From contig CM043965.1 in NCBI GenBank assembly GCA_014529385.2, positions 60,434,433-60,498,432 of the forward strand: a stretch of 64,000 nt of DNA, read 5' to 3'. The position numbers were made by a program, and so were the translations under genes. Below the pieces are notes generated by a model that saw nothing but the letters and a program-made list of their open reading frames with translations, was not told the origin of the DNA and did not search any database. Shown one piece after another: positions 21,244-33,609 of this stretch. Origin of the DNA: Adiantum capillus-veneris (Eukaryota > Streptophyta > Polypodiopsida > Polypodiales > Pteridaceae). Every line of letters begins with the position of its first letter. Within the stretch, counting starts at the first letter, position 1.

Positions 21244-22738
21244 TTGACTGTGTCATCCCTTGACACAATTTCATGGACTGAAGTAGTCTTCGGGTTGATA
21301 GTTGGCGAGGCGGTCTTTAAGTGCGTGTAGATCTTTCTCATATATTTGATGCGCCTTTCTTTGTCAGGGACTTGGAAACACTGAATAGTGAATTTGTTTT
21401 TAAGTTTGATGGCAAAATAGCTAACAAACCTTGATGTCATATTGTTGATCACTGGCCCGAAAATCTTTGTTCGTCATGTGAAGAATCCAGTATAAAAATC
21501 CTCTTTGAATGATAACATATTGCTTAATGGTAGGAATATGCATCTGGCGTAGAAGCCTTAGTAGAGGACTTATTTTGAAGGCTGTCCACTCAAATCATAG
21601 CATAAGCCTTTGTTACCTTCTGAGAAAGACATCCAAGGGGCTCCTGCTTGCTCAAGCTCATGAAAAGTTTGAATGCATGTAAGCAGCATTCTGCAGATAT
21701 TTTATAGCATTGCACATGAGAGGTCAAGGAGGCTCTTAAAGAAGTTCATGGCACCCGTTAGGGTTTTCACCATGTATTTCTCTGTTGCCGATCCTTGCTC
21801 TGGAGCTGGTAGTCTTGGGAAACTGAGCCAAGTCAGCCTCTTCTTCTTTAAGGCTTTGTGTGCCTATCATGACCTTACCCTTGGTACATGACAGAATGTC
21901 GAATCTTTTTGTATTGCTGCAGGTGCTCTTGTAAATAGAATAAGGTACCTTGAGTTCTTGTTGAGCCAGTTTTTTCTCCATTTGGGGTGGAGAGCATCTG
22001 AACCTTCTTCGTGCATATCCTTGTTAAGGCCTTGTTTGACTTGCAGTAGCTCCACCTTTATCAAAGGGTAGGCCCTAGCGACTGTTGATGCCTTTGAGCA
22101 TTGATTTGGTTGGGAGTGAGCTGGGTTACATTGACTGAGTGGAGAACTCTTAACTTCCAATCCATTGCCGCTTTCCATTCATCATCTACTTCATGGACAA
22201 TCTATTCTTTCAATGCATCTTCTTTAGCTTTAGAAAGCTGGACCATTGGCAATTGTCCTTCTTCAGTGATTGGTAATCAAAATTTAGAATCTCCACTCTT
22301 CCCTTCTGTTCGCGCTGTGTTTTCATATCCGCAAAGGAGACTGATGGTATGTCTATAATTGGCTGTTCAGAGGTTCTTGCCTCCTCTTGAGCTGCTGTAT
22401 GCCCTTGTCTCAGCAATTGGTTGGATTTCTTTAAATCCTCTATCTCCTTGAGCAACTGCTCTTTCCTTTGTACCCGGATCAAGGTGAGGTCTCATCTTTG
22501 TGTCTGTTCAAGCTTTAATTCAAGTTCCAGGTCCTTTTTTCTCTTCTCCAAAGTCTTGTAGACTTCATCTGTCCCCTTGAGTGAAGCTACGACTGGGTTT
22601 TTCTTGATCTGCCTTAGAAATGCCGCTTGGTCATTGATTTTTTGCTTGGAGTACAGCAATGAAGCATTGGCTACATCTAATTGTACTTGGATCTTTTGGA
22701 TTGATTGAGTAGTGATTAAAATTTCATTGGTCACTTCC

Positions 22739-22970
22739 ATTAGCTGTTGGTCCTTGCTTTTGCATGCATCTGACAGCTTTGTGAGAAGCTCCCCTATATC
22801 TTCCATCTCTTTTTGTTGCCTTTCCTTGACATCTTGGTGTTGTTTTGATTCATCTCTTCCATTAGCTGTTGGTCCTTGCTTTTGCATGCATTTGACAGTT
22901 TCGTGAGAAGCTCCCCTATATCTTCCATCTCTTTTTGTTGCCTTTCCTTGACATCTTGGTGTTGTTTTTC
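22739..22970 (-). repeat. 122-base tandem duplication in the coiled-coil ORF
   Basis: ATTAGCTGTTGGTCCTTGC starts at 22739 and again at 22861, and the two copies differ at only a few positions. The period, 122, is not a multiple of three, so the duplication itself breaks the ORF. Confidence 0.85.
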
Positions 22971-24736
22971 AGTTCTTTGATCTGTCCTTGGAGATCTTCA
23001 ATGATGTTCATCCTGTCCTTGAGCTCACCTTGTAGAGAATCTATTACCTGTTCTAACTCTTTAGCTTTAGCATTGTGACTAAGCACTGTTGTTCGCATCT
23101 TTTCTGTGATTAACTGCATCTGATTTGCTTACTCATTAACCTGGATGATCACTTCATCCATCGTTTACCATTCTTCAGGTTCTACCTGAGGCTTCTTAGA
23201 AGTTGCAGCAGATGTGGCTTGTGGCTCTTTTGATGGTGCAACGGATTGTGCTTGTGGATTAGTAGATGGTTCAAAAAATGTTTCTTGAGGCTTTGTAGCT
23301 GCTTCAGTTGATTTTAGTTGTGTTGTTGTAGAAGGTACAACTTCCACTTTGTCAATTTCCTTAGGTTGTTTATAACTGGCTTCTTGTTGTTGTTTCTCTC
23401 TTCTTTTTGCTTCCTTGCCTTCATTAGGTTTAGCAGTTGGTGAAGGGCTTGGATTTGGCATGGGATGGTCTTCTTGTACTGTAGTGAAAGAAGTGGGTCT
23501 TGAGGACATCTCTCTATGTTCATTTTGTGGTTCACTTTGTTGTGCAGCTTCTGCTTGCCTTTGTTGCACAACCGACTCTTCTCCTACTTTCCTTTGTGCT
23601 TCTAGAGCTTCTTGCATCTTCAAGACTTTAGTTTCTGCATACATTTTCTCAAGAAAATTCTTTGGATCTTTTGGGACTTTCTTTGCAGGGCTCTTGGTCC
23701 TTGGACCCCTGATCTCCCTCAAACTCCATGATTCCAAGTTTTATCCTGTAGCTTGGCCGCTTCTTTCATAAGACTCTTTTTCCCTCTCGAACCTTGCTTT
23801 CTTCTGCTGAGGTTCTTCTTGATGGACTGCCACTGCATTCTTCTTCATTTCTTCCCTCCTTGCCATCTTTTTCTCATTGTCAGATCTTTCACTATTGTGG
23901 GATTCAGGCGAGCTTTCTGCTTATTCTTCATCAGATTTATATACCCTTTTCTTCTTCGATCTAGTGGTTTGTGGAGAAGGTTGAACCGATACTATCCATG
24001 TATTCTGGGCTAGGGTTGGCAACAAGTTATCTGCCATTCCAATAGCATGGTATGCAATTTGTGTTAGAACTACTGGAGCGTCCAGATATGTTATCATTTC
24101 TTCCTTTTTTGTGGTCTTGAGTGTTGTAAGCACATACTGCGTGTGATCTATTGCTTGCCTTGTTGTTGACTTGAACACCTGCGTGAAAGTGGTTGCAGCT
24201 ACATGATTCAGAGTAGTGTATCTTGGTGGTCTCACTCTTTGATAGTTGATAATAGTTCAAAGGCCCGTTGGAAATCTACTCCACATGGATCTTGGTTGTA
24301 GAATTCTCGAAGTCTCAGTCTTCTATTGGATTCTTTAGTGTCTAGCTTTGTGGCTACATCATAAACTTCCTTGGATAGCATTTGTAAATCTACCTGGTGT
24401 CCATCTTCACTGTTGAACCTACCGGTGAAGATTGCAGTGTTGTTTTCTTTAAGTTGTTCTTTGGATAGGTAGCTTGCCTTTGCCGTTTTCACAGAGCTTA
24501 GCGCCAACTGGTATGGTGGCAATTCTTGCAGCTTCTCTTTCTCAGTCATCCTCTTTTTTGCTTTTTCAGCCGCTTGCATTGCACCTAATAGGAGAATACA
24601 GTGTCAAAGTTAGAAAATTCCATGGATCCCGCCACGAAATGCCCTGAGTCCATTTTGCTTCAAATCAATTTTAAAGCATGCATAGATGCATAAGAACATG
24701 TAAATATAAAAATCATGCAATCTAGGAAAAATTTGC

Positions 24737-25345
24737 AGCTAAAGTAAATAATCGCAATTATTTATAGCTGGAAAATTTTCCAACTTTTTGCAGTTTTGAC
24801 ATCATAGGCTTGAAATATATGTGATTTAGATGCTCTGAGTGAAGTGTGGGCTGATTTGAGTACACAGAGTGGAAATGGTGTCACATTTAGGCTTTAGAGT
24901 TTGAAATAGTAGATATGATGGGATTTTGGGTTTTTGTGATCCAAAGCTGATCAAACTTGATTAGTGGACTTGGAACATCATGTACTTTGGTCCCATAAGG
25001 TCAAAGTTGAAATTTGGACTCATTCTGGCAAAAAAGTAAACAATCGTGATTATTAACTTTTTTGTCAAAATGGTCATTTTTTGTTGCAAGTTGGTTTTAG
25101 ACATGCTATAGAGCCTCTGTATGAGATATGGGGTGATTTGGATCACAAAATATGACAATTAACTCAAAATTTGGACAAAAGAGCCTTTAGTGCGTTTTTT
25201 GACAAAATTTGAGATTTTCTTGATCTTTTGGACTCAAAGTTGATATGTGGCATGAGATAGATGTGTACAAGTGATAGATGAAGTGAAAAAATAATTTTCA
25301 AGCCAAAATGTGCAAAAAGTAAATAATCACGATTATTTACAACAA
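24737..25345 (-). repeat. Hairpin-centred ~285-base repeats upstream of the extra ORF
   Basis: Three imperfect palindromes built on GTAAATAATC/GATTATTTAC are centred at about 24754, 25046 and 25330 (spacings 292 and 284). The first has an outer CAGCTA/TAGCTG pair as well. The second has 16-base arms with two mismatches. The third has perfect 10-base arms around AC. Sequence between them (GTGATCCAAA..., CAAAGTTGA...) is also similar from unit to unit. Noncoding. Confidence 0.75.
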
Positions 25346-27174
25346 TCACTTTTTTTTACATGAAAAGATAATTTGATGACCTAAACATCTTTAATACATC
25401 TAATAAAACAAGTCCCAAAATAAATTTGGTAAGATTTGATTGTGTCAGCATCATTTCGTGCTCTTGTCGACTCTGAAATCATCGATTTTTGTTACTACTT
25501 GGTGTGTAGAGTTGTTTGGTCACTTTTGAAGCCATGGACCCTTTCGCTACGTAGCCCCAATGCTGCTCCTCTAGTTTGGGCTCATTCGGAGTCAGTTTGA
25601 CTTCATATGTCAAATTTGACACTTTGTATCCTTCGAGTTGTTTCTTGTTGTTTGAGAGTTTTCCTTGACTGTTTTCTTGAAACCATCTAGGTACATTTTA
25701 TATAGACCTTGTCTCGTGGAGTCAGATTCCAATTTGGGCATGTGGCAAAAACCTAGATTATTTACTTGGGACCCCCTCGACCCCTGCCAAATGGTCATCT
25801 AATTATATGGAGGTGTTCTACTATCTAGGGGCATGCTATAGTTCAAGTCTCGTCTGATTCAATTGATCTGACAGGTTGCTATGGTTGTTGTTGTGTTGTA
25901 GGAGTTCGTGCACAACTGGGATTCTAGGGTTTTTTCCTGGGCCTAGACTTGCTACCCGACCGTATAGAAATGTTCTTTGATAAGTTTAGAACTTACCCCA
26001 CATGTCTCCTATGAGACGGCATGAAAATGGGCGATCATGGACTTCAAAAATCGCGCGCAAAGAAGGTAGAGAGCTCTCTTCTCCAAGAATGACTGTGGAA
26101 ATGAGGTGATTTTGGGCTACCTTGGATATATTTACTCGGACTTCCCAAACTATTTTTTGCTAGATTCTCGTGTTAGTCCTACTAGGCCGTGAAATCTACG
26201 TTAGACTCAAAAAAATTCTCAATCGGACTCCGTTAGCTCATTCTGCGAGGATTTGTAGAAATAGGCCTTGGCGGCCTAATTTAGGCTTCCCGCTTCTGTT
26301 TGTCATTTTGATTGAAAATTTTTGTGCTTGTTCGCCTTGTTCTTCTGATCATCAACATCTCTTCAATTTCTCCATATGAGCTCATTTGCTATTTATTATT
26401 AATTTCTCCATCTGAGCTCATTTGCTATTTATTATTAATTTTTGACATGTTTATTGAAAAAATCAAAGAAAATAATAAAATGCACTAGAAAAGCAGATTG
26501 GAAAATTAACAATTAAGAAAATCCATTGGAGAACACTATTTTATTGCTTTTTGGTGGATTTCTCCATTTTTTAGCTTCAATATCAAGAAAAATTGATGAA
26601 AATAAGCAAGAAAGGCTACTTTTGATGTATTTTTGATAGTATATACACTATTTACACTTATCAAGGAGATGTTATCAGTTGAAATCTACCTGTTGATGAT
26701 TTTTAGGACATTATCAGGTATTTTTTGCAAAAAACCACACCTTCACATCCAACGTTTCTCCTCCCTCTTCAAACATTGCCCTTAATTACTGAATTTCTCT
26801 TCCACCCCTCCTAGATGGAGTTCTCCGAGATGACTCTGTGCATGGATTGAACAACTGTGTCTATTTATAGCCGTGGTTGGCTCTACCATGCTTTGAAGGT
26901 CAATGCAATTCAAACCAGTATGCGATGCAAGAGTTGGGTCTTGAGTAGTTAACTCAAGGGTTTTCATGGTCGAGGTTTCTTATTGTTGTTTTTTAAATAG
27001 CAGATTTTGTAATTTTTGTGCTCTTTACCTTATTGTAGCATCTGGATGCTTTGGCACACTGATTTCTTGAGTTTTAGGTATCAATGGTGACGGTTGTTGA
27101 GCTTTAACACTCCAAAGGTATTTTTGTTTCCCATTGGTGAAATATTGTGGTTGAGTTTTTTGAGATTTAACCTT
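25346..27174 (-). other. Noncoding spacer between second protease-like domain and hairpins
   Basis: No supported ORF. A 38-base direct duplication (CTCCATATGAGCTCATTTGC) sits at about 26365-26440. Part of the element, probably leader for the extra ORF. Confidence 0.5.
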
Positions 27175-27900
27175 CTACTCATTCATCGGATTTTCAGTTG
27201 TTGGAGAAGATAAATGCTCCTTTTTCCTCCAAACCCATCTTGTGTTAGTTTCCCTTCTCGAAGATGTTTTTCTTTGAGTCGTTAGATGTGAAACTTTCTT
27301 CAATATGGTAGATGAGTTTTTAGGCACCCAAATTTGACACGGATTGTCCTTGATTTGTGCTTTTGGTACCCAAATATGTCTGACTCCTTGCATGCTACTT
27401 GTAGCATTTTCTTGTCTAGAGGAGGAATTAGATTGATTACTCCCTTGTTTCTTTTGTGGGAGACCTCTTTTCCATTCCTCTTTGCTCGATGAAATTGGAT
27501 CAAAGAGTTGTCCTCCTTTAAGTGATAGCTTGAGTTGATTTGTGTCCCAATCTGGTACTGCCTTGTATGTTCGCATCCATGAGATTCCAAGAATCATTAT
27601 TTCATTCATATATTCATCTGGTATGCATACAAATTGATGAGGACATGAACATTCATTTACTATCACATTCAAGTTGACTACTCCCAATGTCGGTGTTGGG
27701 TTTTTGTTTCATTCTTTGATGCAAATATTCCCGATGCTAAAGACGGATTCTTTGCTTTCTTGTAAGTGGAATAACTGACTGCATTCATTCAAGCTCTGGT
27801 ATCTACCAATGCATTTGTGCTATGATTGTTCAGTTGTACTTTGATGCGAAGGTCCATTCTATCCAACCATTCATCATCCATTGACACTACATCATTCTTC
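27175..27900 (-). pseudogene. Second retropepsin-like domain, downstream of integrase
   Basis: On the minus strand, DLRIKVQLNNHSTNALVDTR then a stop and MNAVSYSTYKKAK gives the active-site region (Asp-Thr-Gly expected, Asp-Thr-Arg seen). After a frame change, VVNLNVIVNE...CIPDEYMNEIMILGISWMRTY matches the flap and the ILG-x-x-W motif of LTR-element aspartic proteases. It lies after the integrase C-terminus rather than between gag and RT. A Lys/Ser-rich tail follows to 27175. Whether it ever cut anything is unknown; the catalytic Gly is lost. Confidence 0.55.
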
Positions 27901-28031
27901 AATTACCCTAACTGTCTGTCATCTGGTTCCAAAGTGTTGATGGAAATAGGTGTTTTTTGATTTTTGAAAGCATCTTTCCTCTTGAGTACTCGAAGTCGAG
28001 ATTCCTCTTAGGCTTCATCAATAACCTGCTA

Positions 28032-29474
28032 TCATTTCATCTTTCTTTGCTTTGCTGCATGCATCTTCTCTAGCAAATCATTGGTTAGTGGCAAATGGTA
28101 CTTCTTGAAGCGACATCCACTAATCCAGTTAGCCATTGCTTCACCATCTAGGGTGGACAACTTAACTGCTCCACTTGGAGATACTTTTTCAATGATAAAT
28201 GGTCCATTTCCTTTTTTCTTGAAGATGGGAACGTGTTGCTTAGGGGAGTAGACTAAAACTCGGTCCCCTTTTTTGAAGATTTTTTGTGAGTAGATGTGAA
28301 TCAACAAATTGTTTTTGTTTCCATTTTTGTGCATAGATATGAGCTATAGCTGTTAGCCTTTGCTCATCAAGATTTTTTAAATCTTTGAGCCTCTCTGACA
28401 ATTCATGTCCGGTCCACTCAAGATCTTTAGCTACCCTTAGTATCGGAAATAGAAATTTTATCGGTAGTATGGCATCAAGACCATAAACAAGATTAAAGGG
28501 TGTAGCATTTAAAGCTGTCTTGAATGAAAGTCTATAAGCCCATAGAGTGGCATGTAGATTCATTTCCCAATCAGCTCTTCTTGAACTAACCACTTTAGTC
28601 AATACCGAGCTAAGAATTTTATTTGTGTACTCAGCTTGTCCATTTTCTTGTGGATGATATGGAGAGGATTTGTTATGAGGATGACCATGAATTCATTCAG
28701 CAGATACTCAATTACCTCATTGAGGAAATGAGTTCTGCTGTCGCTAACAATTTCTATTGGAAGTCCATATCTTGTGAATACATTCTCATACAAGAATGCG
28801 GTTGTGGTTCTAGCATCATTCTTTTTGGTTTCCTTAGCCTTTGTCCACTTGGTCAAATAGTCCGTAGCTACAATGATATATTGAGCTTGAGTTCTATAAG
28901 CAGGTGGTTGTATTGGTCTACCAAAGTCTATGTCCCATTTTGCAAAAGCTCTAACCCCCATCATTGGTCTTAAAGGCATGCTATCTACTCTGGTTGGAAT
29001 TTTTGCTCGTTGGCATGCATCACACCTTCAAACATATTCTTTGGTATCTGCAAAAAGTACTGGCCACCATATGACTGCCATTAAAATTTCTCTAGCGATG
29101 GTTTCACTAGAAAAGTGACCTCCAGCTAATCCAGCATGTGCTTGTTCTAGAGTGGGGATGTATTCATCTTCATTTGCACAAAGATGCAAATGTTGATCCC
29201 TTTCTCCCCGATATAATTAGTTTCCACTAAGAGCATAGTCTCTTGCTTCAATTTCAATAGCTCTTTGGTGGCGTTTATTCATATCGTCCGGAAATGTTCT
29301 GCTTGATAAGTAAGTAACTAGATAGTTACTCCACTTAGGAACAAGTGATATTTGAAATAATGTCACATGAGGTATGGGTGTTTGTTTCGGGCATTGAAGA
29401 CAATCTTTCATAAATAAGTGAACATTATTTCTCATGGTTGGCCAAAATACTCCAAGTCTCAAGATCCGTTGCAT
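28032..29474 (-). pseudogene. Integrase of the 18.7-kb element
   Basis: Zinc-binding part: GVFWPTMRNNVHLFMKDCLQC at the 29474 end. Core: DIDFGRPIQPP and IIVATDYLTKW, then GLPIEIVSDSRTHFLN with the second Asp. Then in a shifted frame YHPQENGQAEYTN carries the catalytic Glu (28640-28680). C-terminus: KKGDRVLVY, NGPFIIEKVSPSGAVKL, then RFKKYH, the GPF/GAV/K-Y-H pattern of Tat/Athila integrases. At least three frame changes, so inactive. Confidence 0.8.
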
Positions 29475-29872
29475 AGTTTGGTCTTCCGCAAAGTGAAGTC
29501 CTACTATGGTAATGTGTGCTTGACTTAGGTATTGGTTTTACTCCTCAGGATTAATACACAAAATAAATATCCCATCTCAATTTTGTTTGTATAGCCTTCC
29601 AACCAGTAATTGATACATAGTCGATTGCCCAATTAATCCGGGTGTAATAGGAGGTGGTATTTGAGAATCCACTTGAGCTATACTCATCAATGAAACCATA
29701 TTTTTGACCAACAGGGTTTCATTTCTACGGAGAACAGATATGCATCTGGTAGATCATCGTCTACCCCTTTTGGTGGTTCTTCTGAAATAATCCTCAATAA
29801 ATGATCTGCTCTTTGGTGTGTTGTGCCCTTTTTTACAACAACAGTGAAATCAAATTCCAAAAGAATGATGAA

Positions 29873-30214
29873 TCATCTCACTATTCTCCCTGTGTTGCAT
29901 GGCTTGTTGACCAAGTAAAATAAAGCTTGCTGGTCCATAAAGAACACAAATTTGTTGGCTAATGGATAATCTCTATACTTTTTTACGGCATGCAACATCC
30001 CTAATCCTTCTCTTTTGATGGTTGTATAGTTTTTCTCGGACACATTCAATTGTCTACTAGAATAAGAAATGGGAAAATAAAATTTCTGGTCTCCTTGTTG
30101 AGCTAATATACATCCAATGGCAAAATTGGAAGCATCAACATGTATATTGAATATCTTATGCCAATCTGGTGCTTTCAATATTGGGGCTGAAGTGAGAGCT
30201 TGCTTAAGCTTCAT
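29873..30214 (-). pseudogene. RNase H domain of the 18.7-kb element
   Basis: KLKQALTSAPILKAPDW then FNIHVDASNFAIGCILAQQG (first catalytic Asp), SYSSRQLNVSEKNYTTIKRE (Glu), and FVFFMDQQALFYLVNKP (Asp, usually TDH, here MDQ). Removes RNA from the cDNA hybrid. Continues the RT block. Confidence 0.8.
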
Positions 30215-30474
30215 GAAGGATTATTCACACTCATTAGTCCATACAAAGAGTGTAATCAGGCCATACATGGGTTTTGCAATTATGGTATACATGTAAATGA
30301 ATTGTCTGTAATATCCATAATGTCCCATGAAAGCTTGAATCCCTTTGATAGTTGTTGCTCTAGGTCATTTAGCAATAACATGAATTTTATCCATATCGCT
30401 CGCTATGCCATTGTTAGACACTATATGTCCAAGAATTTTTCATTGTTTGCCCATAATTGTGCAATTTTTAGGAT

Positions 30475-31170
30475 TTAAGAAAATCCATAAAGTCTACATT
30501 TTTTCGATACCTTTTTGAGGTGTTCAAAATGATTAGCTCGGATTGATGAATGTACACATAGATCATCCATATATACTTCGAAGAAATTCCTAAGATATTC
30601 TTTGAAGGCATGGCTCATCAATCTTTGAAAGGTGGTAGGAGCATTAGTTAACCCAAAAGGCATAACCCTATAGGCAAAAATACCCCATTTAGTTGCAAAG
30701 GTAGTTTTATGCTAATCTTTGGGATCAACCAAAATTTGATTGTACCCTAAAAAGCCATCTAAAAGTTGTAATCTTCTTTTCTTGAAACTCGTTCTAAAAC
30801 ATGCTCGGTGATTGGAAGAGGGTAGTTGTCTCTAATGGTGGCTGCATTCACTTTTTTTTAGATCGACCCACACTCTTAATTTCCCATTTTTCTTGGGTAC
30901 CACCACAATTGGAGACATCCAATTTGTGTGTTCAATTTCAGATATGAATTCAGATTCCTTCAGCTTTTCTATCTCTTCTTTCATCTTTTTGGCAAATGTT
31001 TTGTTATAAGTATATGGACATTGTCTACTTGGCTTCGTATCATTTCTCGTAGGTATGGTATGTTGACAAATTTCTGGATCAACACCCTTGAGATTTTTAT
31101 AAGACCAAGCAAAGATATCTCCGTATTCTTTCAGCAAGCTTAGCAAAAGCTCTTCTTCTTTTTTTGTCAA
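30475..31170 (-). pseudogene. Reverse transcriptase of the 18.7-kb element
   Basis: N-terminal part ...KEYGDIFAWSYKNLKGVDP, then the fingers (SPIVVVPKKNGKLRVWVD, with VCVD changed to VWVD). A frameshift follows near 30835. The palm continues VMPFGLTNAPTTFQRLMSHA and FFEVYMDDLCVHS with intact YMDD. Stops between the two blocks abolish a single product. Confidence 0.85.
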
Positions 31171-33609
31171 GTCATTTGCAATGTAGGTAGGTCTAGGCTC
31201 TTCTCCTGGTTCGCGGCTAAATCTATCTTCTTTGCATTTTCAGGTCCTTCATAGGACTCACCCTGATTTTTTAGTTCCCTTACAGGTTGCTCGACTATGA
31301 TCTTTTGGTCTTGGAGATTATTTTTTTGTAATGGGATGGAACACTCATTACATGTTCTCTTCCTTGGTTGTATCCATTTTAGTGGTATACATCTTCTTTA
31401 GAGATTTCTTCAACTCTTGAAATTTTTTCTTTCGTTAAACTCGTGTCATGGATGAATTATCATCCAGGTGTTTAGGTTCTGATTGAGTTTCTTTTCTCAT
31501 CTTCCTTCATGTTTTTGTGTCCTACTAGAAACTGATGGCATAGGTCTAGATCTCAAGTTTTTTGTGCCTCTTTGTCTTCTATACCATTTCTGTCTTCTTG
31601 TTTTTTGGTTTGGAAAGTCAAAAAATTTTCCCTCTCCTCCTTTTTATGAGTAGTTTGGCTCTCACATGTTATTTTTCCGACCTAGAATCATCAGATGTAG
31701 CTGATTGTCCTTCAAACTCGTCAGTAGCATCATAAATAGAGGTCTGGAAAGACTTGTTGAGCTTTTAGTAAGTCCTTGGGCTCCTGAACTTCATCTTCAA
31801 TGAAAAGGGTTGAGATCATTTGTATGGGAATTATGTCATAACCATCCTCATTGCAAATTTGAGTAGCCTTAGACGTATTCACACATACATCCATTGTTGC
31901 CAAAAACTTGAGTCCACTCAAATGTCTGAAACAAATGGTCCGGAAAGGGTTGAAGGACATAGGCTTCATCTATGAAATCCCTTTTTAAGATACATTCCTC
32001 TCCTTTTAAACTCTCGTTTTCTGAGGCTCTCCACACATCCAAATAGGCGTGTCTTTGTTTAACCAAGATGGAAGCTTTGATTCAGCTGAAGAGACTGAGT
32101 CAAATACTTGTATCATCGTTTTCATGACATCTCTATAAGTGTGATCTTTCAAATTGACCCTTGTGATTGATCCCACTTGATTCAAATACACGTACTTGTT
32201 TCCTCAATCCTGAATGAGTTGTACTTGCCACATGAATGGTCTTCCCAAGATGATTTCATAGTTAAATTTATTTCCAAAGTCCACTATCACAAAAGTATGT
32301 TGATAATCAATTCCACAGGAGCTACGCATCCCTTTTTCAAGTAGTCCTATGGGTTTTTCGATGTGTCCACCATCAGCCAATTGTAATTTTTTTCAACTTT
32401 GTCTAATGGTTGATTTTCCCTAAGACTCCCATATTGCTTTTGTGGCTATGGCTATGCCAACTCCACTTTCTAATATTTCCATGGTTTCCACATCATTATA
32501 TCTCACCAAAAGGGTTGTGTTTCCTTCTTCCCCTTCGTAGTATTATCTGACTTTGTTCATTAGGATGGATCTAATCTCCTTGTTATCCAGTTCACGTTTC
32601 AATTTACCTATTTTTTTTGCAATTAGCACTGTTATTCCCACCTTCTCTAGAGTGTTTTTTTAAGTCATTCCATAAATATGGTCTAATTTTTAACAGTTCT
32701 CCCAAGGTAAGAGTGCATTGAATGGGTGTAGAGATGATTGAATGGATGTTGTATACCTCTAGGGTCTACTTCACTCTTTTTACCTGAGTGATTTTACACA
32801 CTATGGATTTTTCTTTGTTGTCTCCTAAGTAGCACGGTTGTGTTTTTAGAGTCAATGGTTTAGACATTCCTGATGCTTCAGAGATGCAATCCCCATACAA
32901 AGATTGCATATCATTGTCCATATTAGGAGGTAGATTGTCTAGCCAAACTAGCTCTATAGGAGCTGACTTCAAAGTTATGCTCCCATCATTAATCTCTCTT
33001 ACTTTTTTTCATAAATGTTCTGGTCAGTATTCCTCCACGAGTGGAATTCCATCTAAAGCATCTTCAATGTCATGCACTATGAGTTTTGGCTCTTTAGTTT
33101 CAAGGTGGGGTTCTACCATCGCTTTGGATTTCTCTTTTTTGGTTTTAACTGCAAGCTCCTCGAGTTTTGCTATACTCTCAAGCTTGGGTTTTTGTATTTT
33201 CAGCATTTCTTGAGTAATTCTTACCAAATTTTGATAAGATTCAAGCTAGGCTGTTTCCATATCTGAAGAAGGATAGTTTTTCCATTTGTTTTCCATGTTG
33301 TGGCCTGCTTTAAGCCCCGCTTGGAAAGCTTCCAAGGCTGCATTGATTGGCTCAAAGAATTTCTCTACCAAAATTGATCCTCTAGATTTCATTGTGGTTT
33401 CTTTGATTTCACTCCCGTTTATTTTACTCTTTCTTGGAATAGTTTCTTGACTTTTTCCTCAATTTCATCCTTTTGTTTTTGTTTTCTCATAGTATTCTCT
33501 AATTCATCAAAGGAGTTATGTTTCTTTTTCTTAGCCTGGGCTCTAATGATCACCTTGATTGTAAGTTCACTCTCTGAAGAGCTACTAGGTATCACTTGGA
33601 CTACATTCA
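31171..33609 (-). pseudogene. Protease and linker region of the 18.7-kb element
   Basis: Broken minus-strand ORFs. A retropepsin fold is readable at about 32150-32520: LESGVGIAIATKAIWE at the active-site position (Glu-Ser-Gly where Asp-x-Gly is expected), then YQHTFVIVDFGNKFNYEI, then the flap motif ILGRPFM and ...YVYLNQVGSITRVNL. Upstream pieces (33227-33024, 33610-33419) are Lys/Glu-rich linkers. Several stops throughout. Confidence 0.6.

Larger units (their letters stand above)
21111..24579 (-). pseudogene. Coiled-coil extra ORF of the 18.7-kb element
   Basis: Reading blocks in changing frames run from 24579 (MQAAEKAKKRMTEKE) to about 21240. Block order: an N-terminal domain (IFTGRF...VDLQML...GVDFQRAFELLSTIKE); a segment with TRSKKKRVYKSDEE; a Pro/Thr/Gln/Lys-rich stretch (23737-23165); long heptad-like coiled coils (23119-22210); and a C-terminal globular part (HPKWRKNWL, KTLTGA, FYTGFF, KIFGPV). 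The same order and motifs occur at 59952-63561, so this is a conserved element protein, not chance ORFs. Function unknown; a structural or envelope-like role is only a guess. A 122-base tandem duplication at 22739-22970 shifts the frame inside the coiled coil. The last block runs through the PPT into the LTR. Confidence 0.7.

Noticed and set aside
22492-24579. Host coiled-coil gene
   Set aside because: Same layout as 59952-63561 and placed just before a PPT and LTR in both cases, so it belongs to the retroelements.
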